A DNA stretch of 56,022 bases from Actinomycetaceae bacterium (GTDB lineage: Bacteria; Actinomycetota; Actinomycetes; Actinomycetales; Actinomycetaceae): NCBI GenBank assembly GCA_030527545.1, contig JAUNAP010000008.1, positions 1-56,022 of the forward strand, in the 5' to 3' direction. This document shows, in pieces, positions 25,906-35,342 of the stretch. Every line of letters begins with the position of its first letter. The first letter of the stretch is position 1. The position numbers and the translations under genes are program-made. Below the pieces are notes generated by a model. The model did no database searches. It was given only the letters and a program-made list of their open reading frames with translations, and was not told the origin of the DNA.

Positions 25906-28374
25906 ATGACTGATGCACTCTTCGCCGCCTTTGCCGCCCGGAGTCTCACTCCAGCCTCGCAGCTGCCCGCCGCTCCCGTGGGGTTTCACGAACCCGAGGC
26001 CCCGATGGGCTACACCGACCCAGCCGACATTCTCGAGGGTCTCAACGAACCGCAACACCAAGCGGTCACCCACACGGGCGCTCCCCTCCTTGTCACGGCC
26101 GGCGCCGGTTCTGGTAAAACGCGGGTGCTCACCCGCCGTATCGCCTACCTCCTCGCCACGGGTCAGGCACGCCCCTCCCAGATCCTTGCGATCACCTTCA
26201 CGAACAAGGCGGCGGCTGAGATGCGTGAACGAGTCTCAACGCTTGTGGGCCCCGAGGCAGCCAGGATGCAGGTGTCGACCTTCCATTCGCTGTGCGTGAG
26301 GATTCTGCGTCGCCACCACGACGCCGCTGGGCTGCGTTCGACGTTTTCCATCTACGATGCCGCCGACTCGCAGCGACTCATCAAAATGATCGCCGAGGAA
26401 ACGAACATCGACACCAAACGCACGAGCGTCCGAGTTCTCGCCAACCGTATCTCCGACCTCAAAAACGAGCTCGTTACGGCGGCGAACTACGCCGAGATAC
26501 CCCACGCCGACCCCATCGACAAGCAGGTAGCGGCCATCTATCCGCTCTACCAGCAGCGCCTCCACGCTGCCAACGCTTGCGATTTCGACGACCTCATCAT
26601 GGCCAGCGTCGAACTTCTCGCCCACAACCCGGCCATTGCAGAGCACTACCACAGGCGTTTTCGACACGTGCTCGTCGACGAGTACCAAGACACCAACCAC
26701 GCCCAATACATCCTTGTCAAACATCTCGTCGGAGACGGGCGAGACGGTGTCGAACCCGCCCAGCTGACCGTTGTCGGTGACTCCGATCAGTCAATCTATG
26801 CCTTCCGCGGTGCCACGATCCGAAACATCCGCGAATTCGGTGACGACTTCCCCGGCGCCCGCGAGATCGTCCTCGACCAAAACTACCGCTCAACCCAAAA
26901 CATCCTCTCCGCGGCGAACGCCGTTATCTCGGCCTCGCCCGGGCGAGCCTCCAAGCATTTGTGGACCGACGCCGGTGAGGGCGACAAGATCGTCATCAAC
27001 GCTTCCGCCTCAGACCGAGGCGAAGCAACCTGGATCATCGGTGAAATCGACGACCTCCACGACAATGGGCGCCCCTTCGGAGACATCGCTATCTTTTTTC
27101 GCACCAACGCGCAATCACGTGTCCTCGAAGAAGTTCTCATGCGCGCCGGCATCCCCTACCGGGTCGTCGGCGGCACCAAGTTCTACGAGCGCAAAGAAAT
27201 CAAAGACGCCATTGCCTACCTGCGGGCCGTCTCCAACCCCGACGACACCGTCAACCTGCGTCGCATCATCAACGAGCCGCGTCGCGGAATGGGGAAAGGG
27301 GCGATCGCCGCGCTCCTCAACCACGCCGACGCACACGCCGTGTCCTTCGGTCAGGCGGTCGCCCACGCATGGTGGCACGGCATGAAAGCCCAGGGTATGG
27401 ACCCCGCCGCGGTTCCTGCCGCCTACGCGGGATTCGACACCGCTACCCAGCCCCCTGCCGTCGCTGCGCTCGCCCCGGCGGCGAGCAAGTCGTGCACGAC
27501 CTTCTGGCAACTCCTTGTCGACCTGCGTCAATCCGCAGACAACGGCCGCACCCCAGCGGAACTGCTCGACGCCGTGCTCGATCATTCTGGTTACCTTGCC
27601 AGCCTCCACGCCTCCAAGGATCCCCAGGACGCCGTGCGCGTCGAAAACCTTGCTGAATTCCATGCCGTCGCTGAGGAATTTTCTATTTCCACCCCCGAGG
27701 GCACACTCGCGGACTTCCTTGAACGAGTCGCCCTCGTCGCCGACGCCGACCAGCTCCCCGAGGCCGGCGACGACGGACAGGTCACCCTCATGACCGTCCA
27801 CACGGCCAAAGGCCTCGAATTTCCCGTCGTCTTCGTCACCGGCATGGAAGACGGCACCTTCCCGCACGCACGATCCCTCGGATCAAGCAGCGAGCTCGAC
27901 GAGGAACGCCGCCTCGCCTACGTTGCCATCACGCGAGCGAGAGAACGTCTCTACCTCACGCGCGCAGGTTCGCGCACCCAATGGGGCTGTCCTCAAGAGA
28001 TGCCGGCCTCGCGCTTCCTCGACGCTATCCCGCCCGAGGTCGCCGACGTGCGCTCCGCCTACACCCCAACCGAAACGATTCGCCGCGACACCCCTTCCGC
28101 GAGCGTGTACGGGTCCGGGACCGGGTGGGGGGCGCGTTCGAAGGCAGCCTCGACTCGGCGTATCGACCGCGGTGTGGGGGCGACGCGTTCTCGGGTGAGA
28201 AACGGCGGGCAGGTCGCTTATGCGGTTGGTGATCGTGTCAACCATGACTCCTTCGGGCTTGGCCGTGTCGTTGAGGTCGGTGGGCGAGACTCCTCGGCGT
28301 GGGCGCGCGTGGACTTTGGGGACGGGTCTGTCAAGCGTCTTGTTTTGCGCTATGCGCCGATGGAAAAGCTGTGA
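25906..28374 (+). CDS. pcrA: ATP-dependent DNA helicase, UvrD/PcrA family
   Basis: 822 residues from ATG 25906 (a GTG nine bases earlier is possible). 3'-5' SF1A helicase for excision repair and removal of stalled complexes. Motifs: Q-motif LNEPQHQAV, Walker A TAGAGSGKTRVL (about 64-75), Ia AITFTNKAAAEM, Walker B VLVDEYQDTNHAQY, III VVGDSDQSIYAFRGA, IV YRSTQNIL, V MTVHTAKGLEFPVVF and VI ERRLAYVAITRARERLYL. The C-terminus carries the RNA-polymerase-binding Tudor-like domain (VGDRVNHDSFGLGRVVEV). It has its own promoter region upstream. Confidence 0.96.
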   Translation: MTDALFAAFAARSLTPASQLPAAPVGFHEPEAPMGYTDPADILEGLNEPQHQAVTHTGAPLLVTAGAGSGKTRVLTRRIAYLLATGQARPSQILAITFTNKAAAEMRERVSTLVGPEAARMQVSTFHSLCVRILRRHHDAAGLRSTFSIYDAADSQRLIKMIAEETNIDTKRTSVRVLANRISDLKNELVTAANYAEIPHADPIDKQVAAIYPLYQQRLHAANACDFDDLIMASVELLAHNPAIAEHYHRRFRHVLVDEYQDTNHAQYILVKHLVGDGRDGVEPAQLTVVGDSDQSIYAFRGATIRNIREFGDDFPGAREIVLDQNYRSTQNILSAANAVISASPGRASKHLWTDAGEGDKIVINASASDRGEATWIIGEIDDLHDNGRPFGDIAIFFRTNAQSRVLEEVLMRAGIPYRVVGGTKFYERKEIKDAIAYLRAVSNPDDTVNLRRIINEPRRGMGKGAIAALLNHADAHAVSFGQAVAHAWWHGMKAQGMDPAAVPAAYAGFDTATQPPAVAALAPAASKSCTTFWQLLVDLRQSADNGRTPAELLDAVLDHSGYLASLHASKDPQDAVRVENLAEFHAVAEEFSISTPEGTLADFLERVALVADADQLPEAGDDGQVTLMTVHTAKGLEFPVVFVTGMEDGTFPHARSLGSSSELDEERRLAYVAITRARERLYLTRAGSRTQWGCPQEMPASRFLDAIPPEVADVRSAYTPTETIRRDTPSASVYGSGTGWGARSKAASTRRIDRGVGATRSRVRNGGQVAYAVGDRVNHDSFGLGRVVEVGGRDSSAWARVDFGDGSVKRLVLRYAPMEKL

Positions 28375-28420
28375 GGCACACCGCCGCGGGGTGGGTCGGT
28401 GGTAGGGTAGTCCCTGTCTA

Positions 28421-28436
28421 GACCACCGCGGTGGTC
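28421..28436. promoter_or_regulatory. Perfect palindrome, candidate operator of the symporter gene
   Basis: GACCACCGCGGTGGTC lies 59-74 bases before the symporter start, just after a possible -10 (TAGGGT, 28403-28408). This is a typical repressor position. Confidence 0.5.
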
Positions 28437-28494
28437 AAGATGAGCAGGCTGCGTGGCCTGGCTCACTGTTCTCACGTTGATGGAGGCACCACTG

Positions 28495-30285
28495 ATGGTT
28501 CCTAGTCTCGCGGGGCCGCTCCCCGCGGCCACCCTCATCGACCCCATGTGGTTCGATTACTTCCCGATTGTCGTCTACTTCGGCTTCGTTCTCGCCGTCG
28601 GCTTCATCATGAAGCGTAAGGCCGCGACATCCGATGAGTTCCTTACCTCTGGGCGTTCTCTTCCGGCCTGGGTGACTGGCATTGCGTTCGTCTCGGCCAA
28701 CCTCGGTGCTGTCGAGATCATGGGTATGAGCGCTAACGGTGCTCAATACGGCATGCCGACCTTCCACTACTTTTGGATCGGCGCCATCCCGGCGATGATC
28801 TTCCTTGGCATCGTTATGATGCCCTTCTACTACGGCTCGAAAGTTCGTTCGGTGCCGGAGTTCATGTACATGCGTTTCGGCACCGCCGCTCACCTCATCA
28901 ATGCGTTGTCGTTCGCCCTCGCCCAGTTGCTCATTGGTGGCGTCAACCTTTACCTGCTGGGCAAGATCGTCAACGGGATGCTTGGCATCCCCCTGTGGGT
29001 TTCGCTCGTTGTTGCCGCCGTCATCGTTCTCGTCTACATCACCTCCGGTGGCCTCTCGGCTGCCATCTACAACGAGGTTTTGCAGTTCTTCGTGATCGTT
29101 GCCGCGCTGTTGCCGGTCACCCTTATCGGTATGTACCGAGTCGGTGGCTGGAGCGGGCTCAAGCAAAAGATCGTCGACTATGCCGCCCAGGCGGGTGAGG
29201 GATCGATCTATTCGCGCGACGCCATGGATCAGCTCCACTCGTGGCCGGGTACGCTCATCTCTGGTTTCGATTCCCCGGCGCTGTCCGTCGTCGGTCTTGT
29301 CCTCGGTCTTGGCTTCGTGCTCTCCTTCGGCTACTGGACGACCAACTTCGTTGAGGTCCAGCGTGCGATGGCTTCTGACTCCATCGCGGCCGCCCAGAAG
29401 TCGCCGATCATCGGTACGTTCTTCAAGATGTTCGTGCCCTTCATCGTCATCATCCCCGGTATGGTCGCCGGTGTTCTTATTCCCGAGATCCAGCATCTCA
29501 AGGGCGGGGAGAAGTTCCTCAACGTGTCGGCCGATACTCTGGCCCAGCTCGAAACCCAGTTTGGGCCTACGCCCAGCGGGTATGCGATCAGCTACAACGA
29601 CGCGATGATTCTCATGATGCGCGACTTGCTTCCCAACGGTCTTCTTGGTTTGGCGATCACCGGTCTGCTCGCGTCCTTCATGGCCGGCATGGCTGCGAAC
29701 GTCTCGGCGTTCAACACAGTGTTCACCGTTGACATTTATGAGCGCTACATCAAGGCCGACGCTTCCGACGAGACCTACCTCAAGGTCGGACGTAACGCTA
29801 CGGTGGTTGCCTGTATTGTCGCCGTGTTTACGGCCCTGCTTGCGGCTGCCTACTCCAACATCATGGATTATCTCCAGCAGCTATTCTCGATGTTTAACGC
29901 TCCGCTCTTTGCGACGTTCATCATCGGTATGCTGTGGAAGCGTGCGACTGCCCACGGTGGTTGGGCTGGCCTCGCGTTTGGTACGCTCGCGGCCTTCGGG
30001 GTCAACTGTCTGGGTTGGTTCAATATCATCCAGTTCCCGGGCCAGGGGCAAGGCTACCTTGCCGCTATTTCGGCGTTCGTTGTCGACCTGGTCGTCACCG
30101 TTGTGGTGTCGCTGGTCACCAAGCCGAAGCCCGACAAGGAGCTCGAGGGCTTCGTGTGGTCGTTGACGCCCAAGGCGCTGCGAACCGACCCGGCCCTCGA
30201 TCAGCTGCCCGTGTGGCGTCGTCCCGTGCCGTTGGCCATTATCGCCGGCGTGTGCGTGATCGTCCTCAACTCCGTGTTCCACTGA
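28495..30285 (+). CDS. Sodium:solute symporter, SSS family
   Basis: 596 residues from ATG 28495, set by a GGAGG site eight bases upstream; longer in-frame starts lack one. About 13-14 membrane helices. Family features: a charged first loop KRKAATSDEFLTSGRSLPAWVTG, the sodium-site helix SANLGAVEIMGMSANGAQYG, VYITSGGLSAAIYNEVLQ, and FGYWTTNFVEVQRAMAS. The long loop near 320-380 and the NVSAFNTVFTVDIYERY segment resemble sugar/inositol-type SSS carriers. The solute is not determined by context. A small membrane protein gene follows after 21 bases. Confidence 0.9.
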   Translation: MVPSLAGPLPAATLIDPMWFDYFPIVVYFGFVLAVGFIMKRKAATSDEFLTSGRSLPAWVTGIAFVSANLGAVEIMGMSANGAQYGMPTFHYFWIGAIPAMIFLGIVMMPFYYGSKVRSVPEFMYMRFGTAAHLINALSFALAQLLIGGVNLYLLGKIVNGMLGIPLWVSLVVAAVIVLVYITSGGLSAAIYNEVLQFFVIVAALLPVTLIGMYRVGGWSGLKQKIVDYAAQAGEGSIYSRDAMDQLHSWPGTLISGFDSPALSVVGLVLGLGFVLSFGYWTTNFVEVQRAMASDSIAAAQKSPIIGTFFKMFVPFIVIIPGMVAGVLIPEIQHLKGGEKFLNVSADTLAQLETQFGPTPSGYAISYNDAMILMMRDLLPNGLLGLAITGLLASFMAGMAANVSAFNTVFTVDIYERYIKADASDETYLKVGRNATVVACIVAVFTALLAAAYSNIMDYLQQLFSMFNAPLFATFIIGMLWKRATAHGGWAGLAFGTLAAFGVNCLGWFNIIQFPGQGQGYLAAISAFVVDLVVTVVVSLVTKPKPDKELEGFVWSLTPKALRTDPALDQLPVWRRPVPLAIIAGVCVIVLNSVFH

Positions 30286-30306
30286 CCCGAAAGGATGGAT
30301 TGAATA

Positions 30307-30594
30307 ATGAAACGTCTGTCTATTGGCGACATCCGGGTCATCATCGGCTCGGTCTTGGGCATCATCGGTATTTTCTTGCTCGCGTGCTCCCTTTTCACGA
30401 CAACCGAGGCGGAGCTGGCGAAGTCCGGTGGTATCCATGCCAACCTCTGGTCGGGTCTCGCGCTCGTCGTCGTCGCGGCGATCATGTGGGTGTGGGCCCT
30501 GGTTTCGCCTGAGGGCGGGAAGAGCCCCGATGCCCTTGACGATCCTGAGGTAGTTGCGGCCCGACACGAACGCATGGAAGGTGACGCCGGCTAG
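30307..30594 (+). CDS. Small membrane protein linked to the SSS symporter
   Basis: 95 residues with an AAGGA site. Two hydrophobic helices (about 10-29, DIRVIIGSVLGIIGIFLLAC, and 48-66, WSGLALVVVAAIMWVWALV) and an acidic cytoplasmic-type tail. Tight linkage to the symporter and a shared terminator suggest it assembles with or stabilises it, which is inference. No family recognised. Confidence 0.7.
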   Translation: MKRLSIGDIRVIIGSVLGIIGIFLLACSLFTTTEAELAKSGGIHANLWSGLALVVVAAIMWVWALVSPEGGKSPDALDDPEVVAARHERMEGDAG

Positions 30595-30610
30595 CGTAGC
30601 GGCGTTACCC

Positions 30611-30640
30611 ACTCGGCCCCGGGGTCATCCTCGGGGCCGA
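30611..30640 (+). terminator. Terminator of the symporter operon
   Basis: CTCGGCCCCG and CGGGGCCGAG form a perfect 10-bp stem with a 10-base loop, 16 bases past the stop. Confidence 0.75.
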
Positions 30641-30718
30641 GACGTATCCCCGCCCCCCGACCTGAGTGTGCGTCCTAAAAGCGACTTTTTGGCTTAACCG
30701 TGCGGAAGTGCGAAAAAG

Positions 30719-30791
30719 TGCCCTCGACACGATTCGAACGTGCGACACCCGCTTTAGGAGAGCGGTGCTCTATCCCCTGAGCTACGAGGGC
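30719..30791 (-). tRNA. tRNA-Arg (anticodon CCU)
   Basis: 73 bases on the minus strand. Acceptor GCCCTCG/CGAGGGC with discriminator A; anticodon arm CCGCT-CTCCTAA-AGCGG; T-loop TTCGAAT. Reads AGG. Confidence 0.94.
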
Positions 30792-30810
30792 AAAGACCAA
30801 ACGTCGTCCC

Positions 30811-30838
30811 ATCCTACCAGCATGGAGATCCGGTGCAA
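30811..30838 (-). promoter_or_regulatory. Promoter of tRNA-Arg
   Basis: Minus-strand TTGCAC (30838-30833), 16-base spacer, TAGGAT (30816-30811), about 20 bases before the tRNA. Confidence 0.55.
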
Positions 30839-30863
30839 CTTCGTGTGGCCACGGAGGGTCGCC

Positions 30864-30892
30864 ATGACGACGTTAAATCGGCTCGATATTCT
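30864..30892 (+). promoter_or_regulatory. Promoter giving a leaderless start for the helicase-like gene
   Basis: ATGACG (30864-30869), 17-base spacer, TATTCT (30887-30892), then six bases to GTG 30899. Transcription would begin at or next to the start codon. Confidence 0.55.
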
Positions 30893-30898
30893 GGACCG

Positions 30899-33800
30899 GT
30901 GAGCGCTCTACGTACCTTCCGATTCGGCCGCCGCAAGGGCGGGGACGATACCCCCGGTGGCGAGCAGCCCGCCCCTACCTCGCCTTCATCCGAAGCAGAG
31001 ACCACACCGGGAGGGCCCGCTCCTGCGCCGGATGAACCGGCTCCCACGCCACTGGAAGGTACCCCTGTGGCTGCTCCCCAAGAGCCCGATCCCGCCCCCG
31101 CCGCCCCTGCACCCGAAGCAGCGCCCGAAGCCGAGATCACCGACCGCGTCGGAGAAATGCTTGAGACCTGGCGTGCCGAACTCGTCGACATGAGCGCAGA
31201 CGGTCCGGCCAGGGTCTTCATGGAACTCTCGGCAGCCCACCCCACCGGGATCGCCCAGATGTATGCCGGGCGGCCCACGCGACTGTCCTCCCTGGTACGC
31301 GAACCCAGCGCCCTCGCTCACTGTCAAGCGCGGGCACGCGATGTCCTCGCAGCCCAACACGCCATGATCGAAGCCCACGGGGTCGGCCCCGTCTACGTGG
31401 CCATGGGTACAGTGTCGTGGACGGAAGGCTCACGTGCCGATAATCTGCGCACGGGCGCCGCCGCCCACACCGCCCCCGGCGCCATGCCTATGCCTACCCG
31501 CATCACCGGGCCAGCGCTGCTTAGCCCCGTCAAACTCACCCCCACCGACGACGGCGACGTCATCATTGAACGCGAACCTGCCGTCACACTCTGGAGCCAA
31601 CTCGACCAGGCGCTACGTCGACGCGGATTCGGTGACAAGATCGAAGAAATCCTCGAGGCCACCGCGCGTTCCCAGCGCTTCAGCGCCTCCGATGCCTTCC
31701 GGGTCCTCCACGAGGTAGGCAAGTCCGCTCTCGTCGGATTCGACGGGTACGAGTCCCTTACTATCGGCCAGTATCAGCATCCCGTACGCGACGCCATTGA
31801 TGTCCTCGATACCGCCGCGCCCACGATCGTCACCTCGCCGTTCCTCGCTGCCCTCACCGGCGACGAGCAGGCCCGAGCCTCACTCGCTCAACGCCTACCC
31901 GCTCACCACGGTGCCGACCGCGAACCGCGTGCCGAACACGGTGTCGGCGACCTCGACCCGCTCCAACACGACGCCCTCGACGCCGTCGCCTCCGGCAGCC
32001 ACCTTTTCCTCGCCACCCCAGCCGGTGCAGAATCAGCCCCCACCGTGCTTGCGATCCTTATCGACCAGATCCTCGCCGGGCGCACCGTCACCTACGTTCC
32101 CGGCAACACACGGCTTGCTCGCGCCCTCGTCCACGAGGCCACCGAGTGGGGGCTCGGTGACCTTGTCGCCGACTTCACCCAGCCCGACTGGACGAGACGA
32201 ATCTCCAGGCGAATCCTTAACGCCCTCACGCTCGCCGCTCAAGAACCCCAGCCAGAACCGAAGTCCGTAGCGACCATGCGCGCCGAGTTGTCGCGCGTAC
32301 GCGCCGACCTCGGGGGCTACATGGACCGTCTCCACGTGCGTATGGCCCCGTGGGGGGTCTCCGCCTACGACTGCCTCCAGGTGCTCACCGACCTCACCGC
32401 CGGACCCAACATCCCGCGCACCCGGGTGCGATTCGACGTCGAGACCCTCACCAAGATCGCCGACGATGGCGCCCAAAAGGCCCGTGAACTTATCACCTCT
32501 GCAGACCGGCTGGGGATCATTCGCGATGGTGCTGCCGCCTCGCCGTGGCACCGCGTCGTGCTGCGTTCCTCCTCGGAGGTCGGCCCCGCCGTCGAGGCCG
32601 TACGTCACGTGTCTGGTCACCTCCTGCCGCGCGTGAGCTCCGACATTGCCCGCACTGAACGCGAATGCGGTCTCAAACGGGCAACAACGCTAGGCCAATG
32701 GCACGACCAGCTGTCCATGCTCGCCGACGTGCGCGACATCCTCGACGTTTTCTCTCCCGAGATTTTCGAAAGCTCCGCCGCCGACATGGTCATCGCGACC
32801 TCGTCGAAGAAATGGCGGCAAGAGCGTTCCATCCACATGAAAGCCGGAATGCGCCGCCGCCTCGTTAAGCAGGCACGCGACCTCGTTCGCCCCGGCCGCG
32901 ACGTCGACGACCTCCACGCCGAGCTCATCAGGGTCCAGGAGCAGCGTCAGATATGGCGCCAGCACTCCACCGATGGGGGATACCCCGTCCTGCCTGCCGG
33001 CCTGGCGGACATGTCGCGCCACCTCAAGGAACTTCACGACGGGCTGCGTGATCTCGAACGCCGTCTCGGACCCTCCTTTGACCGCATGCGCACGTGGCCT
33101 CTCGATGCCATCGGCCGCACCCTCAACGGGCTGGCAGAAGACAACGACGTGCTCGAACGTCTGCCTGAACGCGTCGACACGATCCACGACCTCCACGAGC
33201 TCGGACTCGACCGTCTCGTCGAAGACCTGCGCGAACGCGGGGTTCCTGCCGAACGTGCCGTCGGCGAACTCGATCTCGCCTGGTGGGCCTCGGCCCTGTC
33301 GCACATCCTGCGATCCGACAGGCGCCTGGCGACCTTCGACGGCGACATGCTCGCCGAACTCACTCATCGGCTGCGCGAACTCGATGAGGCTCAGGTGCGT
33401 TCTCTCGCTCCGCAAGCTCTACGCAGTTTCCGTGAGGCGTGTGCGAAGAAGGTCTCGCGCCAGATCGGCGACGCCGAGGCGCTGCGCGAAACGATCGAGG
33501 ACGCCTCGGGTGCAGGGCTCATCGACGCCTTGTGCTCATCGCCACTGGGACGCGCACTCGTACCGCTCCATATCGTCCCGCCCGCACTATCGGCCCGCAT
33601 GAGTGCCGCCGCCGACACCGTCGACCTCGTTATCTTCGACGGCGTCGAGGACACTCCGCTCGGCGAGCTCGCCGTTGCACTCGGCCTCGCCTCCCAGATC
33701 GTCGTCGTCGGCGATACCCGTCGCAATGGCGATGGGCTACCCGCACAAGCCGCGGCGATCCTTCCCCAACTCACCCTCCCGGTCGCCTCCGCGAGGCTCA

Positions 33801-35110
33801 ACGGCGTCGCGGCCGCCTTCCTGGCTGCCCACGGTTACGCCTCCGACATCGTTGAGGTCGCCGCCCCCTCCCACCCGGCCGGGATCGATCTCGTCCTCGT
33901 CGACGGGCGCGGAATGCCGGCGCCAGGGGCGAACGCGGTCGAATCGACCTCCGCGGAAGTCGCGAAAGTCATCGACCTTGTTATTGCGCACGCACTGGAA
34001 GACCCCGACCGGTCCCTCGGCGTCGTCGCCTTCAACGAGCGACACGCCCAACGACTCCAAGAGGCCATCCTCTCCGCGGTTGCCAACCAGCCCGCTATCG
34101 ACGCATACTTCACGACCAACAAGCCCGAGCCGTTCGTCGTCGTTCCGCTAGGCAAATGCCAAGGGCTCACGCGCGACCGCATGATCTTCACCCTCGGATA
34201 CGGGATGACCCCGCACGGGCGTGTCATCCACGACTTTGGGCCCGCTGCCGGTGAAGACGGCCCGGCCCTGCTCGCCGACGCACTGTTGACTACGCGCGAG
34301 GAACTCACGATCGTCACCGCCCTCGACCCAGACGAGGTCGACATTGCAAGGGTGCGTTCGGTCGGGGCCCGCATGCTCCACGACCTCCTCGTCCAGGCCA
34401 AACATTCGCCCAAGGACCGCTCGCCACTGGAAGTCGCCCAACACATGAGCGAAGAAGAGGCCGCGCCCGATCGGCTCCTCGTCGACCTCGCGGAGCGCCT
34501 GTATTCGCTTGGACTAACCGTCGTGCCCAACGTAGGTCCCAGCCAGGGCCTGCGGATCCCCCTGGCCATTGGCCACCCGGACCTGCCCGATGAGCTCCTC
34601 GTCGCCGTCATGACCGACAACGAGGCCTACGTGTCCGAACGCTCTCTCAGGCGTCGCGACCGGCACTGGCACGAGCGGCTTGCCGACTACGGGTGGGTCA
34701 CTCACATGGTCTACTCCACGGCAGTCTTCATGGATCCTCAGGGCGAGGCCGAACGGATCCTAGCCAAGGTCCTTGACGTGGTAGAGGCGCGCACCCTACC
34801 TATCGCCGACCACCCTGTCGTCCCCGACGTGACCGACGCTGATTTTGGGATCGACGACGAGCCGCAGCCCGCCCCGCAGGCGGGGCGGTCCCGCTCGCCG
34901 CGACCGCGCATCGCCCCCGGCCTGCCCCTGGCGGCCTACTCCGACGACCAGCTCGACGACCTTATCGAGTGGATCCGCTCGGATCGGCGGATGCGCAGCG
35001 TCGAGGAAGAAATGGATGAGCTTGCGCGGGCCCTCGAGCTCGAGCGCAGGGGCATCCAGGTCGACCAGATCCTGCGTAACGTCGTGACGAGATCGCGTAA
35101 CGATGTCTGA
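30899..35110 (+). CDS. SF1 helicase-like protein with degenerate ATPase motifs
   Basis: 1403 residues from GTG 30899, chosen for the promoter six bases upstream; GTG 30833 with a GGAG site is the alternative (1425). A Pro/Glu-rich disordered region covers residues 10-80. The overall order matches large actinobacterial AAA_11/AAA_12 (Upf1-like SF1) helicases, with a long helical insert between motifs I and II. The motifs themselves have decayed. Walker A, normally GPPGTGKT, reads ATPAGAES (about 372-379). The DEAS box reads FDGVED. The motif VI arginine segment (LNVAITRAR type) reads LADALLTTREEL. Flanking hallmarks survive: VVVGDTRRN, GVVAFNERHAQRL, GYGMTPHGRVIHDFGP. It is therefore probably not an ATPase and may act as a scaffold. 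The next gene overlaps by eight bases. Confidence 0.75.
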   Translation: MSALRTFRFGRRKGGDDTPGGEQPAPTSPSSEAETTPGGPAPAPDEPAPTPLEGTPVAAPQEPDPAPAAPAPEAAPEAEITDRVGEMLETWRAELVDMSADGPARVFMELSAAHPTGIAQMYAGRPTRLSSLVREPSALAHCQARARDVLAAQHAMIEAHGVGPVYVAMGTVSWTEGSRADNLRTGAAAHTAPGAMPMPTRITGPALLSPVKLTPTDDGDVIIEREPAVTLWSQLDQALRRRGFGDKIEEILEATARSQRFSASDAFRVLHEVGKSALVGFDGYESLTIGQYQHPVRDAIDVLDTAAPTIVTSPFLAALTGDEQARASLAQRLPAHHGADREPRAEHGVGDLDPLQHDALDAVASGSHLFLATPAGAESAPTVLAILIDQILAGRTVTYVPGNTRLARALVHEATEWGLGDLVADFTQPDWTRRISRRILNALTLAAQEPQPEPKSVATMRAELSRVRADLGGYMDRLHVRMAPWGVSAYDCLQVLTDLTAGPNIPRTRVRFDVETLTKIADDGAQKARELITSADRLGIIRDGAAASPWHRVVLRSSSEVGPAVEAVRHVSGHLLPRVSSDIARTERECGLKRATTLGQWHDQLSMLADVRDILDVFSPEIFESSAADMVIATSSKKWRQERSIHMKAGMRRRLVKQARDLVRPGRDVDDLHAELIRVQEQRQIWRQHSTDGGYPVLPAGLADMSRHLKELHDGLRDLERRLGPSFDRMRTWPLDAIGRTLNGLAEDNDVLERLPERVDTIHDLHELGLDRLVEDLRERGVPAERAVGELDLAWWASALSHILRSDRRLATFDGDMLAELTHRLRELDEAQVRSLAPQALRSFREACAKKVSRQIGDAEALRETIEDASGAGLIDALCSSPLGRALVPLHIVPPALSARMSAAADTVDLVIFDGVEDTPLGELAVALGLASQIVVVGDTRRNGDGLPAQAAAILPQLTLPVASARLNGVAAAFLAAHGYASDIVEVAAPSHPAGIDLVLVDGRGMPAPGANAVESTSAEVAKVIDLVIAHALEDPDRSLGVVAFNERHAQRLQEAILSAVANQPAIDAYFTTNKPEPFVVVPLGKCQGLTRDRMIFTLGYGMTPHGRVIHDFGPAAGEDGPALLADALLTTREELTIVTALDPDEVDIARVRSVGARMLHDLLVQAKHSPKDRSPLEVAQHMSEEEAAPDRLLVDLAERLYSLGLTVVPNVGPSQGLRIPLAIGHPDLPDELLVAVMTDNEAYVSERSLRRRDRHWHERLADYGWVTHMVYSTAVFMDPQGEAERILAKVLDVVEARTLPIADHPVVPDVTDADFGIDDEPQPAPQAGRSRSPRPRIAPGLPLAAYSDDQLDDLIEWIRSDRRMRSVEEEMDELARALELERRGIQVDQILRNVVTRSRNDV

Positions 35111-35285
35111 CAACGGGCAGCGACAGCGACCCGCCGCGATCTACCTGTCGCGGCGCGACCAAGAAGCCCTCGAGGAGGGATATACGCCCTCGTGGGAAGA
35201 AACCGCGGACGTGTCGGAGACGACGGCTAGTGCTCAGGGGCCACAAGACCACAGGCTGTTGAGGGACAAACCGCCGCACTGGTAA
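35103..35285 (+). CDS. Small protein coupled to the helicase-like gene
   Basis: 60 residues. Its ATG lies inside the last codons of the helicase-like gene, so translation is coupled. Charged, no membrane segment: IYLSRRDQEALEEGYTPSWEE, then a tail LLRDKPPHW. A short conserved PPHW-type tail is known next to large helicase-like genes in actinobacteria as far as I recall. Function unknown; probably a partner of the upstream protein. Confidence 0.65.
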   Translation: MSDNGQRQRPAAIYLSRRDQEALEEGYTPSWEETADVSETTASAQGPQDHRLLRDKPPHW

Positions 35286-35313
35286 TAGCGGCCATGAGAG
35301 GTGGGCGATCCCG

Positions 35314-35335
35314 GCGGCCGCGCCTTTGCGGCCGC
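35314..35335. terminator. Bidirectional terminator
   Basis: Two GCGGCCGC octamers (35314-35321 and 35328-35335) pair across a 6-base loop between convergent genes. Confidence 0.6.
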
Positions 35336-35342
35336 GTCTGGC

